From contig MNWN01000018.1 of assembly GCA_001872545.1 (NCBI GenBank), positions 1 through 51,617 on the forward strand: a DNA stretch of 51,617 nt, in the 5' to 3' direction. The notes under the pieces were generated by a model, which saw only the letters and a list, made by a program, of their open reading frames with translations, made no database searches and was not told the DNA's origin. Origin of the DNA: Parcubacteria group bacterium CG1_02_58_44 (GTDB lineage: Bacteria; Patescibacteriota; Patescibacteriia; SG8-24). This document shows positions 8,464 through 16,578 of the stretch, piece by piece; position 1 is the first letter of the stretch; every line of letters begins with the position of its first letter. Made by a program: the position numbers and the translations under genes.

Positions 8464-8492
8464 TGCAGAGATAAATAATCATTCCGCATCCT

Positions 8493-10595
8493 ATGGGCTA
8501 CAACCAGGAAAAACTTAAGGGCCGACGGACGGCGACTTTCGGCGTGCTGCTGACCCTCGTGCTCACCGTCGGGCTGTTCGGTGGAGCACTGTACCTGTGG
8601 TATCTGGGACTGGACGTCGTCGGACCGACTCCCGACATCAACTATCGTCCGCCGTCGACCGGACAGGACAGGGGAGAGGTCGAGACGTTCGATTCCGAGC
8701 AGGACTTTACCGACTGGCTGACCGAGGCCGACAGCCTGGCCGTCTCCAACGGTCTGGGAATGGGAATGAATGCGGGCATAATGCGTACGGCCAGCGGCAT
8801 TCAGGCAGAGGACATGGCGGTGTCCGCTCCGATGGCTGCCGCTGACGAGAAGGTATCGCTCGATATGGGTGGCGGACCGGCACCCGACCGCATTTCCGAG
8901 ACTAACGTCCAGGTCGCTGGTATCGATGAACCAGACATCTTGAAGACCGACGGGAGAGAGATATATTTTTCGCCCGGAGTGATGCCGTATTTCTATCGCG
9001 GAGGGGCTATTCCCATGCCGATGGACGCCATGCCGGAGGTGTTTTCCGTGGAGGAGATGCCTTACGGTCGCGAGCCGGGAATCAGCGTCGTCAATGCCTT
9101 CCCTCCCGAGGACTTGGCGTTGGATTCGAAGATCGCGGGTGACGGCGATCTGCTGCTTAAGGACGGAGTGCTGGCGGTCCTGTCCTATGACGGGATCCGT
9201 GCCAATGACGTCAGCGATCCGAAGGCTTCCAAGGAAGCCTGGCAACTCTCATACGAGAACGGAAGTTGGCTGGTCGATGCACGCCTCAAGGACGACAAGC
9301 TGTTTCTGATCCTTTCCGGCGGCATCAACCGTGCCCGACCCTGTCCGTACGTTCCGCTTGCCGGAACCGAGGGTGAGGTGGAGATCGCCTGTTCCGTCAT
9401 CTGGCATCCGGTCGTGCCGACGCCGACCGACGTGACCTACACCGTGCTGAAAGTCGATATGGCCACCGGTAAGGTCGAGCGGACAGCCTCGTTCGTAGGT
9501 ACGCAGGGCTCGTCTACCGTCTACATGTCCGCGGACAGCATCTATGCGACCTATTCGCTGCCGGTCGACACCTTCACGTTCGTCTACGGGTTCCTGACCG
9601 CGAACTCCGACATCGTTCCGTCGTTCGTCCTGGAGAAGCTCAAGCAGGTCGTCAGCTATGACCTGGCCGAGGAGACGAAGTCGGTCGAGCTTCGGACAGT
9701 GCTGGGACGCTGGTTCCAGACGCTCGACCAGGACGAGGCGCTGGGTCTCATGAACGAGATCGATAACCGTATGGGCGACTACATCAAGGCCCATCGGCGG
9801 GAGCTGCAGCAGACCGGCATCGTCCGGCTCGACACCGACAAGCTGGAGGTCAAGTCGTCCGGATTCGTCCCAGGCACCCTGCTGAACCAGTTCTCGCTCG
9901 ACGAGTATGACGGCTTTCTGCGCGTGGCCACGACCTCGGGCGAGACCGGTGGCATATTTTGGCAATACGGCTTCGGCGGCGGACGCAGCGACAGCGTCAA
10001 CGACCTCTATGTCCTGGACATGAAGCTGAAGGTAGTGGGTGAGGCCCTGGGCATGGGTCCCGACGAGCGCATCTACGCCGTACGTTTCGTGGGCGAGCGG
10101 GGCTACGTCGTGACCTTCCGCCAGACCGACCCGTTCTATGTCCTGGACCTTTCGAATCCGCGTCGGCCGACGGTCGAGGGCGAGCTGAAGATCCCCGGCT
10201 ATTCCTCCTATCTGCATCCGCTCAAGGACGGGCGGATACTGGGCATCGGTCAGGAGGACAACCGAGTCAAGCTGTCGCTCTTCGACGTGACCGATCCGGC
10301 CAATCCGAGCGAACTCGACAAGTACAGCCTCAACGAGTACTGGTCCGACGTGCTCGACACACACCACGCTTTTCTCCTGGACGCCGAGCATGAGATCTTC
10401 TTCCTGCCCGGGTCAGACGGCGGCTACGTGATGTCCTATGCGGACGACAGGCTCAAGCTGTCGAAGGCAGTGAGCGGCATCCGGGCCAGACGGGCACTGT
10501 ACCTGGACAACTATCTCTATGTCGTCGGCGACGACCAGATCGTGGCGCTCGACATGACCGACTGGCAGCGGGTCAACCAGCTGAAGCTCCAGTAG
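8493..10595 (+). CDS. Secreted beta-propeller protein (PF09826-like)
   Basis: The 700-residue protein has one N-terminal membrane segment (residues 15-38) and a large outside domain. The segment NVQVAGIDEPDILKTDGREI near residue 137 is the hallmark of the secreted beta-propeller family PF09826 (usual form 'TNVQVEGVDEADIVKTDG.YIY'). Later blade-like motifs are 'VYMSADSIYATY', 'LYVLDMKLKVVGEALGMGPDERIYAVRF', 'GYVVTFRQTDPFYVLDLSNPRRPTVEGELKIPGYSSYLHP' in part, and 'LYVVGDDQIVALDMTDW' at the end. The role is unknown. A Met/Pro-rich insert lies between residues 155 and 190. It has its own promoter and terminator. Confidence 0.8.
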   Translation: MGYNQEKLKGRRTATFGVLLTLVLTVGLFGGALYLWYLGLDVVGPTPDINYRPPSTGQDRGEVETFDSEQDFTDWLTEADSLAVSNGLGMGMNAGIMRTASGIQAEDMAVSAPMAAADEKVSLDMGGGPAPDRISETNVQVAGIDEPDILKTDGREIYFSPGVMPYFYRGGAIPMPMDAMPEVFSVEEMPYGREPGISVVNAFPPEDLALDSKIAGDGDLLLKDGVLAVLSYDGIRANDVSDPKASKEAWQLSYENGSWLVDARLKDDKLFLILSGGINRARPCPYVPLAGTEGEVEIACSVIWHPVVPTPTDVTYTVLKVDMATGKVERTASFVGTQGSSTVYMSADSIYATYSLPVDTFTFVYGFLTANSDIVPSFVLEKLKQVVSYDLAEETKSVELRTVLGRWFQTLDQDEALGLMNEIDNRMGDYIKAHRRELQQTGIVRLDTDKLEVKSSGFVPGTLLNQFSLDEYDGFLRVATTSGETGGIFWQYGFGGGRSDSVNDLYVLDMKLKVVGEALGMGPDERIYAVRFVGERGYVVTFRQTDPFYVLDLSNPRRPTVEGELKIPGYSSYLHPLKDGRILGIGQEDNRVKLSLFDVTDPANPSELDKYSLNEYWSDVLDTHHAFLLDAEHEIFFLPGSDGGYVMSYADDRLKLSKAVSGIRARRALYLDNYLYVVGDDQIVALDMTDWQRVNQLKLQ

Positions 10596-10613
10596 TCGAT
10601 CGGATGGCAAACG

Positions 10614-10643
10614 AAAAAGGGGCGGACTGTCCGCCCCTTTTTG
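10614..10643. terminator. Bidirectional terminator between convergent genes
   Basis: AAAAAGGGGCGGA and TCCGCCCCTTTTT pair with loop CTG. It serves the beta-propeller gene (plus) and the methyltransferase gene (minus, ending at 10654). Confidence 0.9.
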
Positions 10644-10653
10644 GTCGGTCGGG

Positions 10654-11331
10654 CTAGCTCTCTTTTTCGTGCCGCAGGAACAGTCCGATGGCCAGCGCAT
10701 GGGTGACGTTGAGCGATTCCAGCCGTCCGTCGTGCGGTATCTCGATTCCCTGTCCGGCAAGCGGCAGCCGGATGCCGGAACCCTCCGAGCCGGCGATCAG
10801 GGCGATCCGTCGCGGTCCGACCAGTCCGTCCGGGCCGCTGCAGCCAGGTCGCCTCTCCAGGCGGAACAGCTGACGGTCAGTGCCGGAAAGGTAGGCGATA
10901 GCTTCCTCCGGCGGAAGTCGGAGCCAGGGGACGGAGAACATCGCCCCTGCCGACGACCGGATTACTTTAGGCGACGTGACGTCAGCCGACTCGATGAGCA
11001 GTAGGGACGCACCGAAACCCAGACACAGTCTCAGGACAGCGCCGACGTTGCCGGGATCCTGCACACCGTCGAGCACCACCAGAGTGGAGGAACCGTCCAG
11101 GTCGTCCTCCGACCAGCGCGGCGTGCGGGCCACAGCGGCCATGCCTTGAGGTGTTTCGGTCGAGACCAGGCGGTCAAACTCCGGCGTATCGTCACGGGAA
11201 AAAGTGAACTCGACCGCTGATCCGGCGGTGTCTATGACTTTCGTCCCCTCGACCAGACATCGGCCGGATTCCTCACGACTCTTCCCGCGATGCAGCGAAC
11301 GGATCAGTTTTTCCTGGACTTTGGTCAGCAT
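10654..11331 (-). CDS. TrmH/SpoU-family RNA 2'-O-methyltransferase
   Basis: The 225-residue protein has a small substrate-binding N-terminal domain (residues 1-75) and a trefoil-knot SPOUT domain. All three SpoU motifs are visible: LDGVQDPGNVGAVLR (motif 1), IAGSEGSGI (motif 2) and IPHDGRLESLNV (motif 3). It would methylate a ribose in rRNA or tRNA using S-adenosylmethionine; the site cannot be told from the sequence. The usual 'EG.R.V..A' start of RlmB/TsnR-like members is seen as VEGTKVIDTA. The coding length is normal. Confidence 0.85.
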   Translation of the reverse strand: MLTKVQEKLIRSLHRGKSREESGRCLVEGTKVIDTAGSAVEFTFSRDDTPEFDRLVSTETPQGMAAVARTPRWSEDDLDGSSTLVVLDGVQDPGNVGAVLRLCLGFGASLLLIESADVTSPKVIRSSAGAMFSVPWLRLPPEEAIAYLSGTDRQLFRLERRPGCSGPDGLVGPRRIALIAGSEGSGIRLPLAGQGIEIPHDGRLESLNVTHALAIGLFLRHEKES

Positions 11332-11391
11332 GGCGTATGTATTTATTTGACGAGTGAAGTGTAGGCTTCGGACGCGCTTCGGGTCAATCGC

Positions 11392-11420
11392 TTGACCTTT
11401 AGACCTGCTCCTGTTATCTT
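11392..11420 (+). promoter_or_regulatory. Promoter, TTGACC-N17-TATCTT with TG extension
   Basis: TTGACC lies at 11392-11397 and TATCTT at 11415-11420, with TGT just before the -10 and ideal 17-bp spacing. The start near 11427 lies 15 bp before the ATG at 11442. Confidence 0.7.
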
Positions 11421-11441
11421 GTTATTTCGTCCGTGTGACGA

Positions 11442-11720
11442 ATGGAGGAACCGTTGAGAAATTCAGTCTGGTCGATGGTCGCTTTTGCCATGTCGTCGTT
11501 GATATTTTCCGGCATGGCTCTCAAGGCTTGTCTGTTGGCGTCTGAAGCCGACAGCATGAATTTCCCTGTTGGTTCAGGGGATACCTTCTTAGGCGCTGCC
11601 GTTTTCTTCTCCTTATCGGCAGCCGTCAGCGGCTGGATGTTCAGGTATTTCTTGGCGCGGTATAGTCAGGAGGTCAGTTCTGACAGACGGTCGGAATTGA
11701 GGAGACAAAGGATTTCGTAG
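11442..11720 (+). CDS. Small two-helix membrane protein, unknown
   Basis: The 92-residue protein has two hydrophobic helices (about residues 9-32 and 48-68) and a basic C-terminal tail (SSDRRSELRRQRIS). It is not recognised as any family. Two starts are possible: the ATG at 11442, or an in-frame TTG at 11454 that is preceded by GGAGGA at good spacing, a rarely good Shine-Dalgarno for this window. The gene has its own promoter (11392) and its own terminator (11720), so it is a single-gene transcript. Confidence 0.6.
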   Translation: MEEPLRNSVWSMVAFAMSSLIFSGMALKACLLASEADSMNFPVGSGDTFLGAAVFFSLSAAVSGWMFRYFLARYSQEVSSDRRSELRRQRIS

Positions 11721-11748
11721 CTCGCGGCTTCGCGGGCTTCTTTTTTTG
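11720..11748 (+). terminator. Rho-independent terminator
   Basis: GCTCGCG and CGCGGGC pair (one G-T pair) with loop GCTT and are followed by TTCTTTTTTT, directly after the stop codon. Confidence 0.85.
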
Positions 11749-11776
11749 GCCAAGATGTCCATTTTTAGGGTCTGTC

Positions 11777-11805
11777 TTGACTTCTCCTCGGAGAAGAAGT
11801 ATCTT
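11777..11805 (+). promoter_or_regulatory. Promoter TTGACT-N17-TATCTT of the zinc-ribbon gene
   Basis: TTGACT at 11777-11782 and TATCTT at 11800-11805 have 17-bp spacing. The start would be near 11812, giving an unusually long leader of about 128 nt before the ATG at 11941. A palindrome fills the spacer (separate entry). Confidence 0.7.
11781..11796. promoter_or_regulatory. Palindromic operator candidate inside the promoter spacer
   Basis: CTTCTCC-tc-GGAGAAG has perfect 7-bp arms and lies between the -35 and -10 elements. A second dyad, CTTACC-tctt-GGTAAG (11803-11818), covers the -10 end and the start site. Such positions fit a repressor or a MerR-type regulator. No regulator gene is adjacent. 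Confidence 0.4.
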
Positions 11806-11811
11806 ACCTCT

Positions 11812-11940
11812 TGGTAAGACGGCCTTGGGCCAACGAAGACGTCACGTTTCGACGAACGATCTCGAAGGCGAGAAAGGGAAAGTCTACCGAAAGGTCGGTT
11901 AATTAAAACGAAACGACAACAAGTCGAAACGTACACACAT
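11812..11940 (+). other. Long structured 5' leader of the zinc-ribbon gene
   Basis: The leader contains several short hairpins: CTCG-AAGG-CGAG near 11860, and ACC-GAAA-GGT with a GNRA loop near 11895. It then has an A-rich unpaired stretch before the ATG. I do not recognise a riboswitch class. It is either a stabilising leader for a highly expressed small protein or an undescribed regulatory RNA. Confidence 0.3.
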
Positions 11941-12124
11941 GGACGACTTCCAGATGGGTGGAGCCCGCGCTCCTCGTCAGATGTTCGATGTCTCCTCTCT
12001 CGGCCTCAAGTGCGCCGAGTGCGGCAACGACATCAAGGAGCTCCCGTTCGAGCCCAACCAGGATCGCCCGGTCTACTGCCGCGATTGCAACCGCAACCGC
12101 CGGCCAGCTCGACCGCGATTCTAA
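11941..12124 (+). CDS. Small CxxC...CxxC zinc-ribbon protein
   Basis: The 61-residue basic protein has two CxxC knuckles, CAEC (residues 25-28) and CRDC (47-50), separated by 18 residues. The intervening PFEPNQDRPVYC is the signature of the 'CxxC-x17-CxxC' family (usual form PFKPDPDRPVYC), which is abundant in CPR genomes. Here the gap is one residue longer than the family name. The N-terminal MDDFQMGGARAPRQMFDVS and C-terminal RNRRPARPRF are probably disordered and could bind nucleic acid. Zinc binding is likely, and the function is unknown. Strong promoter, long leader and strong terminator suggest high expression. Confidence 0.85.
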
Positions 12125-12129
12125 GACAT

Positions 12130-12169
12130 AAACCAAAAACCCCACCTTCGGGTGGGGTTTTTGGTTTAT
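12130..12169. terminator. Strong bidirectional terminator
   Basis: AACCAAAAACCCCACC and GGTGGGGTTTTTGGTT form a stem with a UUCG loop, the most stable tetraloop. It serves the zinc-ribbon gene and the convergent ATP-grasp gene. Confidence 0.9.
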
Positions 12170-12196
12170 GCTGTTTACTCTTTCGAATGTGGGCGG

Positions 12197-13057
12197 CTAG
12201 CTGCTGGTGAAGTAGTTGATGACCTCATGAGCGACATTCATACCTGTCGCCGCCTCGAAGCCGGCGAAACCGGGTGTGCGGTTGACCTCCAGAATGACCT
12301 GGCGGCCGTCCTCGGTTTCGGCCAGGTCCACGCCGGCGAATTCATATCGGAGGGTCCCGGCGGCCAGTTCGCACATCTCTGACGTTTCGGTCGACAGGCT
12401 GGCCGGTTCGGCCCGTCCGCCCAAGGATAGGTTGCGGCGGAAGTCACCGGCCGGAGCCTTCTTGCTGATTGCCCCCAGAACGCGGAAGCCGAGCACCAGG
12501 ACACGATATTCCTTCTTGATTTCCAGCTTTTCCTGCAGCAGACAGGGCCATTCGGTCTCGCTCGCCAGCGACGCCTCGGCCTCACTTCGGTTGCGGGCCA
12601 GGTGAACCCGTTCGCCTCTCGAGCCGTGCACGGACTTGACGACGATCGGCCAGCTGGTCCGGTCAAGCCGATTCCGGATTTCCGTCGGCGAGCTGGTCTG
12701 AAGGCCGTACGGCACCGGCAGTCCGGCCAGCAGCAGCTTCCAGGCGGAGTAGGTCTTGCTCTGGATGTAGACGTCCGTGGCGAGCGTCCGGTCCATGACT
12801 CGTCGGCCGGACCGGTGGAACAGCTCGGCCAGGAACAGTGACTCCGAGACATGAGGAAACAGCGAACGGAACAGCAGTCCGTCGAAGGAGTCGAGCAGGT
12901 CACGTCCGGCCAACGTCGCGGCAAAGCCGGACTTCGAGAATTCGAAGGCCATTTGCTCGACCGGTGAGACGGTCGCGGCATGACCGGCCAGCCGTGCCTC
13001 GCTCGCCAGCCGTTTATGCTCGACGAAATCCGGGTGTCCCAGTATCAGCAGTCTCAT
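12197..13057 (-). CDS. RimK-like ATP-grasp ligase
   Basis: The 286-residue protein begins MRLLILGHPDF and has the ATP-grasp layout of RimK-type ligases. There is an N-terminal Rossmann-like domain (1-95), then 'YSAWKLLLAGLPVPYGLQTSS' in part, the ATP-binding lysine in WPIVVKSVHGSRGERVHL, the adenine-side LLQEKLEIKKEYRVLVLG, and the metal-binding end VDLAETEDGRQVILEVNRTPGF (E...N). It should join an amino acid or peptide to a carboxylate using ATP. The substrate is unknown; RimK itself adds glutamates to ribosomal protein S6. The frame is open further upstream to 13216, but a promoter at 13066-13094 places the RNA start two bases before the ATG at 13057. Confidence 0.85.
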   Translation of the reverse strand: MRLLILGHPDFVEHKRLASEARLAGHAATVSPVEQMAFEFSKSGFAATLAGRDLLDSFDGLLFRSLFPHVSESLFLAELFHRSGRRVMDRTLATDVYIQSKTYSAWKLLLAGLPVPYGLQTSSPTEIRNRLDRTSWPIVVKSVHGSRGERVHLARNRSEAEASLASETEWPCLLQEKLEIKKEYRVLVLGFRVLGAISKKAPAGDFRRNLSLGGRAEPASLSTETSEMCELAAGTLRYEFAGVDLAETEDGRQVILEVNRTPGFAGFEAATGMNVAHEVINYFTSS

Positions 13058-13065
13058 ATGGGCGC

Positions 13066-13094
13066 AGTATAGAGATTCATTCTGCGGCCGGCAA
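13066..13094 (-). promoter_or_regulatory. Promoter giving a nearly leaderless mRNA
   Basis: On the minus strand TTGCCG (13094-13089) and TATACT (13071-13066) are 17 bp apart. The start would be near 13059, with the ATG at 13057. Confidence 0.65.
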
Positions 13095-13130
13095 TATGCT
13101 ACGCAAGATGTGACGGCAGCCAGGCGGCGG

Positions 13131-13158
13131 AAAAAAAGCGGGCCCGTTCGGGTCCGCT
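13131..13158 (-). terminator. Leftward terminator of the znu/nuclease operon
   Basis: On the minus strand AGCGGACCCG and CGGGCCCGCT pair with one mismatch and are followed by seven T. It lies just after the stop of the ATP-cone nuclease at 13180. Confidence 0.8.
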
Positions 13159-13179
13159 TCCGCGTTTTTGTCTCTAGTC

Positions 13180-14010
13180 TCAGCTTGAGCCGACTACTGC
13201 CCGACACTCCTCCCATATCTGTCTGGTTCGGCTACGCGGCAGCTGCAGCCGTCCGGATAGCCGGTCCGGATCTTCGGTAACCACCTCGCGACAGAGCAGC
13301 AGGTCGTTCTTGGCGAAGCGTTCCAGTTCCCATTGGCGCAGGCTGTCGATGACCGTGATCGGGTAGAGTGCGGTATGGTCGACCATCTCGGCCAGCGACT
13401 GGCCCATCCTCCAGCCGACCATGTTGATGCCGCGGCACTGGCCGAACTGCATGGCTCGGTCGGAGAAGGTGCCGTTGGTAACGATCCAGATTTCGTCGAA
13501 CAGCGGACAGCTGCGGTTGGTCTCGGCGCCGTCGCGCAGGTCGTTGTATCTGGCCCAGGTGGCCAGCGCATCTCGGAGCGTCACCGTATCGGCGAAGCGG
13601 TTGCGGAACTTGGCTTCGATCACCACCGAGCGTCCTCCCTTGGTCGCCACGACATCGACCTCATGTCTGACGCAAAGTCCGACGTAATCTTGTTCGGGAA
13701 CCGAGGCGGCGTATTCGTATGCGTTCAGGATCGAGGCTACGTACTTCTCGAACTTGAAGCCGGCCGGACCCAACCGCAGCAGGGCCGTTCGCAGGTTGTA
13801 GCGCTGGGCCAGATGTTGGCTTTCGCGTCGCAGTTCCTTGTGGACTATGGCGAAAAGCCGTCTGGTGGCCATACCGTCGCGGACTTTGGGTTGGACACGT
13901 CGCAGGACGCGGTCCGCCAGATCATCGCTGGCGCCGGCGCGCATGATCGTCGCGCGTATTTTTTCCGGATTGAACGTTACCCGTTCGCCGTTCGACTTTT
14001 TTATCAGCAT
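13180..14010 (-). CDS. ATP-cone domain fused to a PD-(D/E)XK nuclease-like domain
   Basis: The 276-residue protein starts with an ATP-cone (MLIKKSNGERVTFNPEKIRATIMRAG, to about residue 85). This is the nucleotide-sensing module best known from NrdR and ribonucleotide reductase. A restriction-endonuclease-like domain follows: HEVDVVATKGGRSVVIEAKF gives the D...ExK catalytic core near residues 117-135, and WIVTNGTFSDRAMQFG is a typical later strand of the Mrr-like fold. The C-terminal part (from residue 215, ITVIDSLRQWELERF) is helical. A nucleotide-controlled DNase is inferred. It starts 11 bp after the znuB stop and shares its operon, an unexplained link with zinc uptake. Confidence 0.8.
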   Translation of the reverse strand: MLIKKSNGERVTFNPEKIRATIMRAGASDDLADRVLRRVQPKVRDGMATRRLFAIVHKELRRESQHLAQRYNLRTALLRLGPAGFKFEKYVASILNAYEYAASVPEQDYVGLCVRHEVDVVATKGGRSVVIEAKFRNRFADTVTLRDALATWARYNDLRDGAETNRSCPLFDEIWIVTNGTFSDRAMQFGQCRGINMVGWRMGQSLAEMVDHTALYPITVIDSLRQWELERFAKNDLLLCREVVTEDPDRLSGRLQLPRSRTRQIWEECRAVVGSS

Positions 14011-14021
14011 GGTGGTTCGGG

Positions 14022-14834
14022 CTATCTTTTTAGCCTGCCGGCCAGTGCGGTCAGAAGGAAGATGGCCGTACCGGTCAGGATGATCGTAGCTCCGGACGGC
14101 AGGTCATATAGGCAGGAGACCGCCAGTCCCAAGAGGACCATCAGTTCGGACATTACGACCGACATGACGACGTGACCGCGGAAGTTCGACGACAGCAGTC
14201 GGCTGGCGGCCGGCGGCAGGATCAGCAGGGCCGAGACCAGGATGATTCCCAGTATCTTGACCCCCAGCACCGTAGCCAGGGCCAGGGCGACGTACAGGAT
14301 GACCGTCTGCAGGCGTACCGGAATGCCGCTTACGATGGCCTGGTCTTCGGACAGCGACATGTAGGTCAGGTGGCGGAAGGACAGGAGCAGCCAGGTCAGA
14401 ATGACGGCGCCGATCGCCAGGATGTAGGTCAGGTCGATCGAACGGACGGAAAGGATGCTGCCGAACAGGAACGACACCAGCTCCGGCTGGTAGCCGCGGG
14501 TGAAGCTCATCAGCACTACGCCTAGGGCCATGCTGGCGGTGAACAGGATGCCGATCAGGGTGTCTGACGACAGCCGGGTGCTGCGTTCCAGCCACCAGAC
14601 GGCCAGGGCCACGGCCGCGGCCCAAGCCAGCGCCACCGGCAGGGGAGAGACTCCGACCAGGATGGCGATGGCGATGCCGGCCAGCGAGGCGTGGGCGATG
14701 CCGTCGCCGAAAAAGGCCATCCGCCGGACCGTGACGAAGATTCCCAGGATCGACAGCAGCAGCGCCAGCATCGCACCGGCGATCAGGGCCCGCTGCATGA
14801 AGGGAAATTGGAGCATCTCGAGCAGTAGCTGCAT
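14022..14834 (-). CDS. znuB: Zinc/manganese ABC transporter permease
   Basis: The 270-residue protein is an ABC-3 family permease with about eight helices. It starts MQLLLEMLQFPFMQRALIAG, the usual start of ZnuB/MntB proteins, and the segment FFGDGIAHASLAGIAI near residue 44 is the family hallmark (FxGDxxSHxSLxG). The C-terminal KILGIILVSALLILPPAAS is also typical. It forms the membrane channel with the ATPase encoded 3 bp upstream and the binding protein before it. Zinc is favoured because of the Zur-like regulator at the head of the operon, but manganese cannot be excluded. Confidence 0.92.
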   Translation of the reverse strand: MQLLLEMLQFPFMQRALIAGAMLALLLSILGIFVTVRRMAFFGDGIAHASLAGIAIAILVGVSPLPVALAWAAAVALAVWWLERSTRLSSDTLIGILFTASMALGVVLMSFTRGYQPELVSFLFGSILSVRSIDLTYILAIGAVILTWLLLSFRHLTYMSLSEDQAIVSGIPVRLQTVILYVALALATVLGVKILGIILVSALLILPPAASRLLSSNFRGHVVMSVVMSELMVLLGLAVSCLYDLPSGATIILTGTAIFLLTALAGRLKR

Positions 14835-14837
14835 AGT

Positions 14838-15686
14838 TCAGCGTTTCTTTTTCTTGGTGACAGGTCTTTTCTTTACGATGTCGTCGTGGTCAGCGGCGTG
14901 GCTGTGGGCCGAGTCGTGAACGTGGACGTGACCTAACGACTGGATAAGGTCGTGTTCGAAGGTCTGCGTCTGGTCTCCGAAGATACGACCGATGCCCTTG
15001 ACGGTCAGCAGCTTTTTGGGCGGTCCAAAACAGATCATCTTGTGGTTGAGGCAGACGACCGTGTCGACAAGCTTGGAGACTACGGACAGTTCGTGAGAGA
15101 CCATCAGTACGGTCGTGTCGTGTTCGCGGTTGAGGTGGCGGATGATGTCGTAGAATGCCTTCTCGCCGACGATGTCTATGCCGCTCGCCGGCTCGTCCAG
15201 CACCAACAGGTCGGGATTGTTCAATATGGCCTGGGCGATCAGTACGCGCTGCAGCTGTCCGCCGGAAAGCTGTCCGAGCTGCTTCTTCAGGGTACTGTCC
15301 GGCAGTCCGACCTCGTCGATCATCTCGTCGATCTTTTCCCTTTCGAGGTGGCGGTGGCGTGCCAGCTCCATGAACTCGGCGACGGTGATCGGGAAACGGC
15401 GGTCGAAGTCCAGATGCTGCGGCACATAGCCGATCATGGGGTGGGCGTCGGCGATCGGATGGTCGAAGATGCGGACCTGACCGGAATCCATGGGGACCAG
15501 TCCCAGGATGGCCTTGACCAGGGTGGTCTTGCCCGATCCGTTAGGTCCGATTATGGCCGCCACCGAGCCGGACGGAATCGAAAACGACACGTCGCTGACG
15601 ACCCGTTGTCCGCTGAAGGAAACCGTGCATCCGACTACGGAGATGGCTGACGGTCCGCTATTGGTTTTCGGCGATGGTCTCGGCAT
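14838..15686 (-). CDS. znuC: Zinc/manganese ABC transporter ATP-binding protein with His-rich tail
   Basis: The 282-residue ATPase has all motifs: Walker A GPNGSGKTTL (about residue 50), signature LSGGQLQRVLIA (142), Walker B LLVLDEPASG (160) and the switch His in MVSHELS. It energises ZnuB. The last 45 residues are unusual for the family: a His-rich stretch (HVHVHDSAHSHAADHD) followed by a Lys-rich end. This could bind zinc in the cytoplasm and report metal status or buffer it. The start overlaps the end of the binding-protein gene by 29 nt, suggesting coupled translation. Downstream, znuB follows with a 3-bp gap. Confidence 0.93.
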   Translation of the reverse strand: MPRPSPKTNSGPSAISVVGCTVSFSGQRVVSDVSFSIPSGSVAAIIGPNGSGKTTLVKAILGLVPMDSGQVRIFDHPIADAHPMIGYVPQHLDFDRRFPITVAEFMELARHRHLEREKIDEMIDEVGLPDSTLKKQLGQLSGGQLQRVLIAQAILNNPDLLVLDEPASGIDIVGEKAFYDIIRHLNREHDTTVLMVSHELSVVSKLVDTVVCLNHKMICFGPPKKLLTVKGIGRIFGDQTQTFEHDLIQSLGHVHVHDSAHSHAADHDDIVKKRPVTKKKKR

Positions 15687-16578
15687 TGGCGAGCATGGTT
15701 TTGATGTAGGAAGTGCGGTCGCCGGTTCCTCCCAGCGGGTCGAGGACGGCGATCTTCAGCTGGTGGTCGTGGATGAACGGCTGCAGCGTGTCGGTCGAGA
15801 TTTGCGGCTCGGAGAACAGCGTCTGTGAGCCGGAGCGGCTGACGGCCTGGCCCAGTGCGGCCAGATATTGCGGCGTCGGCTCCCGTCCGGGCGTCGGCAC
15901 GAACGAGCCGACGATCGTCAATCCGTATTCTTCAGCGAAATAGTACCACGCGTCATGGAGGGTGACTATTTCGCGGCTGCCGGTCAGCGTGAGCGTCTCA
16001 CGCAGCTGTACGTCGGCCCGATCCAACTCCGAACGGTAGCGGTCCAGGTTGGCCGAGAGGTGCGCCGATAGGTCGGGATACCTGGCGGTCAGGTCGGCGG
16101 CGACGTTGGCGGCGATCAGCTTGGCGTTGGGTATGGAGAGCCAGTAGTGCGGATCGACGCCGTCGGAATGCTCGTCGTCGTGACCCTCCTCCTCTTCCTC
16201 CTCGTCGAGCGCGCGGCGGAGCGGTATGTTCGTGTCCACTGTCGTCGTCGGTTTTTCGGCGCCGTCAGCCAATGTCTCGGCCCAGGCGTCGATGCCGTGT
16301 CCCAGGACGAAGACTACCGATGCCGAACTGACCTGGCGTATGACCGATGGGGTCGGCTCGAAGGTGTGCGGACTGGCACCGGGCGGCAGCAGGCAGGCGA
16401 CGGTTAGGTCATCTCCGGCCACGTTGCGGACGATGTCGCAGAGAGGGAAGATGGTGGCGGCCACCGTCCGGTTCGGGATTCCTTCGGTTGTCTTCCGTGA
16501 TGCGAGGGCGATGAGCAGCAGGGCGATCGCGGCCACGGCGACGGCCACGGCGATGATTTTCTTGGTGTTGACGTTCAT
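15658..16578 (-). CDS. znuA: Zinc/manganese-binding ABC transporter substrate-binding protein
   Basis: The 306-residue protein is a cluster A-I metal-binding protein tethered outside the cell. Residues 7-27 form a membrane anchor; no lipobox Cys is seen. The metal ligands are His71 in PGASPHTFEP, a His in DPHYWLS (near 143), a His in TLHDAWYYFAEEYGL (near 207) and an acidic residue near the C-terminus (AVLDPLGG region). Between the first two lies a short acidic, His-containing loop (RRALDEEEEEEGHDDEHSDG), the feature that usually marks zinc rather than manganese members. Its start overlaps the regulator stop by 4 nt (ATGA). Confidence 0.93.
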   Translation of the reverse strand: MNVNTKKIIAVAVAVAAIALLLIALASRKTTEGIPNRTVAATIFPLCDIVRNVAGDDLTVACLLPPGASPHTFEPTPSVIRQVSSASVVFVLGHGIDAWAETLADGAEKPTTTVDTNIPLRRALDEEEEEEGHDDEHSDGVDPHYWLSIPNAKLIAANVAADLTARYPDLSAHLSANLDRYRSELDRADVQLRETLTLTGSREIVTLHDAWYYFAEEYGLTIVGSFVPTPGREPTPQYLAALGQAVSRSGSQTLFSEPQISTDTLQPFIHDHQLKIAVLDPLGGTGDRTSYIKTMLANAETIAENQ

